From an uncultured Acetobacteraceae bacterium (GTDB taxonomy: Bacteria; Pseudomonadota; Alphaproteobacteria; Acetobacterales; Acetobacteraceae): DNA of 64,000 nucleotides. Positions 59,150 to 64,000 of this stretch are shown here, piece by piece. Positions within the stretch are counted from its first letter, which is position 1. Each line of letters opens with the position of its first letter. The notes beneath the pieces were generated by a model. That model was given only the letters and a program-made list of their open reading frames with translations. It ran no database searches and was not told the origin of the DNA. The translations under genes and the position numbers were made by a program. The stretch is taken from assembly GCA_903918315.1 (NCBI GenBank), contig CAIXEA010000074.1, positions 1 to 64,000 of the forward strand, given 5' to 3'.

Positions 59150-60205
59150 ATGAAAGTCTGGGCCGTTGTCGCGCATGGCGCACCGCTGGAATGTGTCGAA
59201 ATGCCGGACCCCGTCCCCACCGGCACCGAGATCGTCATCGATGTCACCCATTGCGGTGTCTGCCATTCCGACATCCACCTCTGGCACGGCGGCTACGACC
59301 TCGGCGGCGGCAAGTTCCTGGCGGTCAAGGATCGCGGCCTGATGCTGCCCGCCGCTCCAGGGCATGAGATCGTGGGCAAGGTGGCCCGGCTCGGTCCCGA
59401 TGCCACCGGCGTCTCCGTCGGCGACCCATTCGTCGTCTATCCCTGGATCGGCTGCGGCGACTGTGAACGCTGCGCGGCGGAGGAGGACAACCTCTGCCTC
59501 AACCAACGCAGCCTCGGCGCCATCATCAATGGCGGCTTCGCGCGTCAGGTGAAGGTGCCGCATGCCCGGTATCTGCTGCCGCTGGACGGGGTCGACCCGT
59601 CCCTGGCCGCGACCTATGCCTGCTCCGGCCTGACCGCCTATTCGGCGGCCCGCAAGATCCTGCCACTCGGCGCCGATAAGCCCGTGCTCGTGATCGGCGC
59701 CGGCGGCGTCGGCCTGGCTGGCATCGCGGTGTTGAAGGCCCTGGGGCACCGCAACATCGTCTCATTGGACACCAGCCCGGCGAAAGAGGGCGCGGCCCGC
59801 GCCGCCGGTGCCGCCCATTTCATCGCCGCCGCGGGCGATGCGGCAACCCAGCGCATCCTGGCCGCGGTCGGCCCCATCGCCGCGGCGCTGGATTTTGTCG
59901 GCGCGAACGGCACCGTCGCCACCGCCATGGCCTGCCTGACGAAAGGCGGCAAACTCGTGATGGTGGGGATCGGTGGCGGTGAGCTGACCCTGTCCGTGGC
60001 GGGTACGATCTTCCGCGCGCAGTCGGTGCAAGCGAGCCTGACAGGCTCGATCCCCGAACTGCGGGCCGTGCTGGCGCTGGCGCGGGCGGGCAAGCTGGTG
60101 CCCACCCCCATCGAGGAGGTGCCGAAGCATCTGGCCGATGACGCGATGCACCGGCTGGAGCGGGGCGCGGTCACCGGCCGGCTGGTTCTGACCGATCCCG
60201 CCTGA
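59150..60205 (+). CDS. Zinc-dependent alcohol dehydrogenase
   Basis: 351 residues from the ATG at 59150 (AAGGAGAGTC upstream); the longer track ORF overlaps the amidohydrolase start region. Catalytic zinc region THCGVCHSDIHLWHGGYDLGG and PGHEIVGKV; structural zinc CGDCERCAAEEDNLC; Rossmann GAGGVGLAGIAVLKALGHRNIVSLD. MDR family. Oxidises an alcohol with NAD(P). Next to an amidohydrolase, which could supply or use a related compound. Confidence 0.9.
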   Translation: MKVWAVVAHGAPLECVEMPDPVPTGTEIVIDVTHCGVCHSDIHLWHGGYDLGGGKFLAVKDRGLMLPAAPGHEIVGKVARLGPDATGVSVGDPFVVYPWIGCGDCERCAAEEDNLCLNQRSLGAIINGGFARQVKVPHARYLLPLDGVDPSLAATYACSGLTAYSAARKILPLGADKPVLVIGAGGVGLAGIAVLKALGHRNIVSLDTSPAKEGAARAAGAAHFIAAAGDAATQRILAAVGPIAAALDFVGANGTVATAMACLTKGGKLVMVGIGGGELTLSVAGTIFRAQSVQASLTGSIPELRAVLALARAGKLVPTPIEEVPKHLADDAMHRLERGAVTGRLVLTDPA

Positions 60206-60252
60206 GGGCCGCGACGATGGGGATGAGGCACCGAGCACCACACCCCACAGCG

Positions 60253-61560
60253 CTATCCGCGGCCAACCCCATAATAGGCGAAGCCCACCCCCCGCATCGC
60301 CGCGGGGTCGTAAACATTGCGTAAATCCACCAGCACGTCGCCGCGCATCGCGGCGCGCAGCCGGGACGGCGACAAAGCCCGGAATTCGTTCCATTCGGTG
60401 ATGAGCAGCAACGCGTCCGCGCCCGTCACCGCCTCCATCGTGTCCTTGCAGTAGGTCACGGCCGCCGGCAAGAGCGGCCGGGCCTGCTCCATCCCTTCCG
60501 GGTCATAGGCCCGAATGACAGCCCCGTCGCCCACGAGGCGCGACAGAATGGACAGAGACGGCGCATCGCGCATGTCATCCGTTTCCGGCTTGAAGGTCAG
60601 ACCCAGCACCGCGATGGTCTTGCCGCGGACCGAACCGCCGCAGGCCGCGATCACACGCATCGCCATGCTGGACTTGCGGGCGTCATTGACCGCCACCGTC
60701 GCCTCCACCAGGCGGGAGGGTGCGCCGTAATCCTGCGCCGTGCGAACCAGCGCCAGCGTGTCCTTGGGAAAACAGGATCCGCCATAACCCGGGCCAGGGT
60801 GGAGGAATTTGCGCCCGATGCGCCCATCCAATCCGATCCCGCGTGCCACATCATGCACGTCGGCGCCCACCTTCTCACACAGGTCGGCCATTTCATTGAT
60901 GAAGGTCACCTTCATCGCCAGGAAGGCGTTGGCCGCGTATTTGGTCAGCTCCGCCGTCTCAATCCCCGTGAACACGATCGGCGCTTCAATCAAATAAAGC
61001 GGGCGGTACAGGCGCTTCAAGATCTCCCGCGCTCGATCGGATTCGGCACCGATGACCACGCGGTCGGGGCGCATGAAGTCGCCGATCGCATTGCCTTCCC
61101 GGAGGAATTCGGGATTGGAAGCGACGTCGAAGTCCAGATCCGGCCGGGCCGCGCGCACGATCTCGGTAATGCGGCGGCCAGTGCCGACGGGGACGGTGGA
61201 TTTGGTCACGATCACGGCGTAGCCGGTCAGCGCCTTCGCCACCTGCTCGGCCGCCGCATAAACATAAGAGAGGTCCGCGTGACCATCACCCCGGCGGGTC
61301 GGGGTGCCGACGGCGATGAAGACGGCTTCGGTCCCGGCCAGAGCTTCTGTCAGATCGCCGGTGAATTTCAGGCGGCCGGCCGCGACGTTTTCGGCCACCA
61401 GCTTGTCCAATCCTGGCTCAAAGATGGGGATGCGGCCTTCATGCAGTGCCGCCAGCCTGCCGGGGTCGGTTTCCATGACCGTGACATCGGTCCCGAATTC
61501 CGCGAAGCAGGCACCGGACACCAGGCCGACGTAACCGCCGCCGATCATCGTGATTCGCAC
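60253..61560 (-). CDS. ugd: UDP-glucose 6-dehydrogenase
   Basis: 435 residues from a GTG at 61560 with AAGGGA eight bases upstream, giving VRITMIGGGYVGLVSGACFAEFGTDVTVME as the opening; the track ORF adds unlikely residues. Catalytic Cys in GPGYGGSCFPKDTLALV, PTRRGDGHADLSYVYAAAEQVA, and KSTVPVGTGRRI are canonical. Makes UDP-glucuronate for capsule, LPS or exopolysaccharide. A single-copy gene here, not in a polysaccharide cluster. Confidence 0.93.
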   Translation of the reverse strand: MRITMIGGGYVGLVSGACFAEFGTDVTVMETDPGRLAALHEGRIPIFEPGLDKLVAENVAAGRLKFTGDLTEALAGTEAVFIAVGTPTRRGDGHADLSYVYAAAEQVAKALTGYAVIVTKSTVPVGTGRRITEIVRAARPDLDFDVASNPEFLREGNAIGDFMRPDRVVIGAESDRAREILKRLYRPLYLIEAPIVFTGIETAELTKYAANAFLAMKVTFINEMADLCEKVGADVHDVARGIGLDGRIGRKFLHPGPGYGGSCFPKDTLALVRTAQDYGAPSRLVEATVAVNDARKSSMAMRVIAACGGSVRGKTIAVLGLTFKPETDDMRDAPSLSILSRLVGDGAVIRAYDPEGMEQARPLLPAAVTYCKDTMEAVTGADALLLITEWNEFRALSPSRLRAAMRGDVLVDLRNVYDPAAMRGVGFAYYGVGRG

Positions 61561-61637
61561 TGTGTGGATCCCTTCGCGCGTGACAGAGGGGGATTCAGCA
61601 CAACCGCGCCGCGGTTTCCAGGGTGTGTTGATGTGGT

Positions 61638-62060
61638 TCACCGTTCCGTCATCCATTTCGTGACATTCGCCTCATCCAGCACCGCCTGTTCGCCCCGGGA
61701 TTCTCGGGCCGCCTGATCCGTCGCGCGCCGCAGGAGCAGATCCTGCACCGCTTGTTTGTTGCCCCGGCTGGCCGCCAACACCGCGCGCGCTTCGGCCGTT
61801 CGCGCCTCGGCCCGAGCCAGCGCGGCCTCCGCCACGGCGCGCTCATCGGTGGTTCGCCGCAGCCAGACGCCGAACGCGTCGACCGCCCGGTCGTCCGCGC
61901 CCGCGATGGCGGCTGACGTTTCCGCGGCGATCGCGGCATGCAGCGCCGCCAGGGCGCCGGCCGCTTCAGCCTCCGCGCGTAAGCATGTGGCCAACGCCTC
62001 TTTTGCCTCATCCAACGCCAATCGGCGCAACCGGGCCACGGTTTCGAGTGGATCAACCAT
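61638..62060 (-). CDS. fliJ: FliJ-like flagellar export chaperone
   Basis: 140 residues from the ATG at 62060, overlapping the fliI stop by eight bases. Almost entirely helical with heptad-like Ala/Glu/Arg runs (LRRLALDEAKEALATCLRAEAEAAGALAALHAAI, ERAVAEAALARAEARTAEARAVLAASRG), the long coiled-coil hairpin expected of FliJ. Sequence conservation in FliJ is low, so the call rests on size, coiled coil and place after fliI. Escort protein between the FliI ATPase ring and the export gate. Confidence 0.72.
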   Translation of the reverse strand: MVDPLETVARLRRLALDEAKEALATCLRAEAEAAGALAALHAAIAAETSAAIAGADDRAVDAFGVWLRRTTDERAVAEAALARAEARTAEARAVLAASRGNKQAVQDLLLRRATDQAARESRGEQAVLDEANVTKWMTER

Positions 62061-63407
62061 TGCTTGTCTCCAGGGCTGCACGAAGCTGGTCGAATGCCAG
62101 GGTCACTGGCGTGCGCTCGTGGTGTTCCTGGCGCAGGATCGCTTCGACACGTGGTGCCAGGGCCAAGGCCTCATCCGCCACCGCGTCATGTCCGCGCCGG
62201 TATGCGCCCAGGCGCACCAGGTCGGCGATATCGGCATGCACGGCCAGAATGCCGCGGGCCCGCCGGACCAAGGCCACGTCCTCCGCGCTCAGGCAGCCGG
62301 CCGCGGCACGCGACAATGAGCGCAGGACGTCGATCGGGGGATAACGACCCGCCTCCGCGATCCGTCGATCGAGCACGACATGGCCATCCAGAATACCGCG
62401 GACCGCGTCGGCGATGGGTTCGTTGTGATCATCGCCCTCCACCAACACGGTGAACAGCGCGGTGATCTGGCCGGTCGAGCCCTGGGGCCCGGGGCCGGCG
62501 CGTTCCAACAGACGCGGGAGCTCGGAGAAGACACTGGGCGGGTAGCCCCGCGTGGCCGGCGGCTCTCCGGCGGCGAGCCCGATCTCTCGCAAAGCGAGGC
62601 AATAGCGGGTCAGGCTATCCATCAAAAGCAGCACGCTTTTGCCCTGATCGCGGAAATATTCAGCCACCGTCATCGCGGTCAGACCGGCCTGGCGCCGTGC
62701 CAATGCCGGGGCATCCGAGGTTGCCACCACCACCACGGCACGCTCCCGCCCTTCCGGGCCGAGGTCGTCTTCAAGAAACTCCCTGACCTCCCGCCCGCGC
62801 TCACCCACCAAAGCCAGCACGGTCACATCACAGGCCGCTCCTTTGGCCAACATCGCGAGCAGGGTCGATTTGCCGATACCCGAGCCGGCGAACAGGCCCA
62901 GGCGCTGCCCCTCCCGGCAGGTGACGAAGCAGTCGAGCGCCCTGACCCCGAGGTCAAGCCGCGCGCCGAGACGGGCCCGGCCGGTTGCATCCGGTGGGCC
63001 GGCCCGCACCGCGCGCGCCTGCCGGCCCGGTGGCAGGCTGCCTTTGCCATCGGCTGGCCGGCCCAGAGGATCAATGACGCGCCCATCCAACCGTCGGAAA
63101 CCGCCAATGCGCCGCCGGCGGCCGCGGCCAGCTGCGCCGCATGTCCCTGTCCCAGCCCATCGATCGGGGCGAAGGGCAGAACCTGGACACAACCTGAACG
63201 CAGCCCGACGACCTCTGCCGGGACCACCTGGTGACCGCGGGGGTGCAACATAAGCCGATCACCGACGGCGAGATGGCCGGCGAAGCCGTCGACTTCGATG
63301 GCGGAGCCTGAAACGGCGGTCACCCGCCCTTCAATCGTGATGGCCCGGATTTGGCGCATCGCGGCCGCCGCATCGCCTGCGCGCCGCGATAGATTTGTGC
63401 TTTTCAT
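62053..63407 (-). pseudogene. fliI: Flagellar export ATPase FliI, single-base frameshift
   Basis: Two overlapping ORFs are halves of one FliI. The N-terminal half (ATG at 63407, GGAAAGATGAG upstream) reads RQIRAITIEGRVTAVSGSAIEVDGFAGHLAVGDRLML and stops matching after GGALAVSDG; the other frame continues RLDGRVIDPLGRPADGKG, the Walker A GLFAGSGIGKSTLLAML, LVGERGREVREFLEDDLG, VLLLMDSLTRYCLALREIGLAAGEPPATRGYPPSVFSELPRLLERAG and on to the stop at 62053. Adding one base near 63085-63100 restores a full-length protein of about 451 residues. As the ATPase drives flagellar export, a true mutation would impair motility; a sequencing error is equally likely. Confidence 0.88.
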
Positions 63408-63567
63408 CTCATCTTTCCACTTCTTTCGGGTACATGTTCTTCCTATGTTCGAAAAAACCGTCCCGAGAAGACGCTATTTTATGGAATATACTCGTTATTA
63501 GCGAAAATGACATGGCCAAATGCACGCAAAGGTAGTATTTCAACATCGTCAACCACCCGGGGGCCCC

Positions 63568-64000
63568 ATGCGCGTCCTGTTAGTCGAAGACGATCTGATC
63601 GCCGCTCGGGGCATATCCCTGATGCTCAAGGCCGCTGGGGCAGTCGTGGATCACGCCTCCGCGGGCGAAGAAGCCATGGAGCTGACCCGCCATTATGAGT
63701 ACGACATCATCCTGTTGGACCTGATGTTGCCGGATATCGAGGGATACGAGGTGGTGCGGCGCCTGCGTATCGCCCGCGACGACACGCCAATCCTGATCCT
63801 GTCAGGGCTGGTCCGCTCCCCGGCGAAGGTGAAGGCGCTCGGCCTCGGGGCGGACGATTTCATCACCAAACCCTTCGACAATGCCGAGTTGCTGGCGCGC
63901 ATGCAGGCTGTGGTGCGTCGCTGCAAAGGCTTTAGCCAACCCACCTTGCGGGTTGGCGCGGTCGAGCTGAACCTCGATAGCCGTGAGGTCTTCGTCGATG
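63568..64000 (+). CDS. ctrA: Cell-cycle response regulator CtrA (5' part, runs off the window)
   Basis: 144 codons visible. MRVLLVEDDLIAARGISLMLKAAGAVVDHASAGEEAMELTRHYEYDIILLDLMLPDIEGYEVVRRLRIARDDTPILILSG, then VKALGLGADDFITKPFDNAELLARMQAVVRR. D51 is the phospho-acceptor, D8/D9 the acid pocket, K108-type Lys in TKPFD. The OmpR-like DNA-binding domain begins at the edge. CtrA controls cell-cycle and flagellar genes in alphaproteobacteria, and it lies divergent from fliI-fliJ. No TTAA-N7-TTAA site is seen in the 160-base gap. Confidence 0.93.
   Translation, partial: MRVLLVEDDLIAARGISLMLKAAGAVVDHASAGEEAMELTRHYEYDIILLDLMLPDIEGYEVVRRLRIARDDTPILILSGLVRSPAKVKALGLGADDFITKPFDNAELLARMQAVVRRCKGFSQPTLRVGAVELNLDSREVFVD

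Overview
The window looks like a chromosomal segment of a GC-rich alphaproteobacterium, most likely in Rhodospirillales/Acetobacteraceae. The basis is the high GC, a ctrA-type regulator next to fliI/fliJ, the leuS-lptE-holA operon with a DUF3576 lipoprotein, a pure rpoE-chrR (ECF11-like) module, many tripartite-style catabolic genes and frequent ATGA stop/start overlaps. No prophage, IS element, plasmid backbone or CRISPR array was seen.

Layout. 1-7.2 kb: start of a probable cytochrome c-like exported protein, an MBL-fold lipoprotein, and a small-molecule catabolic group (MmgE/PrpD, beta-hydroxyacid dehydrogenase, CaiB/BaiF CoA-transferase, ABM monooxygenase, MFS transporter, dienelactone hydrolase). 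7.3 kb: tRNA-Ala(GGC) with a clear promoter. 7.5-16.5 kb: a stress-response and lipid-modification island. A divergent operon pair carries FAD oxidoreductase, DUF1365, a CFA-type methyltransferase and a DUF6134 protein on one side, and ECF sigma, ChrR anti-sigma, DUF1295, a second CFA-type methyltransferase and a membrane protein on the other. A convergent folE-DUF2177 operon follows. I find the same promoter, TGATCC-N18-TAAAGG, in front of all three units, so they appear to form one regulon. 16.7-26.9 kb: a peptide/nickel-type ABC operon with three tandem homologous binding proteins, one frameshifted at a G10 tract in its signal peptide, then permeases B and C, ATPases D and F, and a fourth binding protein. 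27-33.5 kb: ADP-forming acyl-CoA synthetase/GNAT fusion, carboxymuconolactone decarboxylase-like protein, two luciferase-like oxidoreductases and a frameshifted amidohydrolase. 33.6-39.4 kb: OpgH glucosyltransferase, a GT4 enzyme, and a CobW-WD40-CmcJ-like run. 39.4-41.6 kb: dnaA and rpsT. 41.8-45.7 kb: molybdopterin oxidoreductase, Bcr/CflA-type MFS pump, SnoaL-like protein. 45.8-52.2 kb: holA, lptE, leuS, DUF3576 and a porin with a strong terminator. 52.4-58 kb: ThiE/TenI-like protein, TPR/GT9-like protein, metF, mlaA, mlaC, GNAT. 58-64 kb: amidohydrolase, zinc alcohol dehydrogenase, UDP-glucose dehydrogenase, fliJ, frameshifted fliI and the start of ctrA.

How it works together. The best supported system is the 7.5-16.6 kb island. 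A zinc anti-sigma factor (ChrR) holds an ECF sigma factor, and its release would drive enzymes that modify membrane acyl chains (two SAM-dependent cyclopropane-synthase-like enzymes, an FAD oxidoreductase, DUF1365, DUF1295) together with GTP cyclohydrolase I. In Rhodobacter the RpoE-ChrR pair answers singlet oxygen, and homologous lipid enzymes are in its regulon. Two dispersed 96-bp repeats with a 20-bp hairpin (45.7 and 57.8 kb) show a compensatory stem change. Three otherwise intact genes carry single-base indels (an ABC binding protein, an amidohydrolase, fliI), so assembly error must be excluded before reading biology into them.
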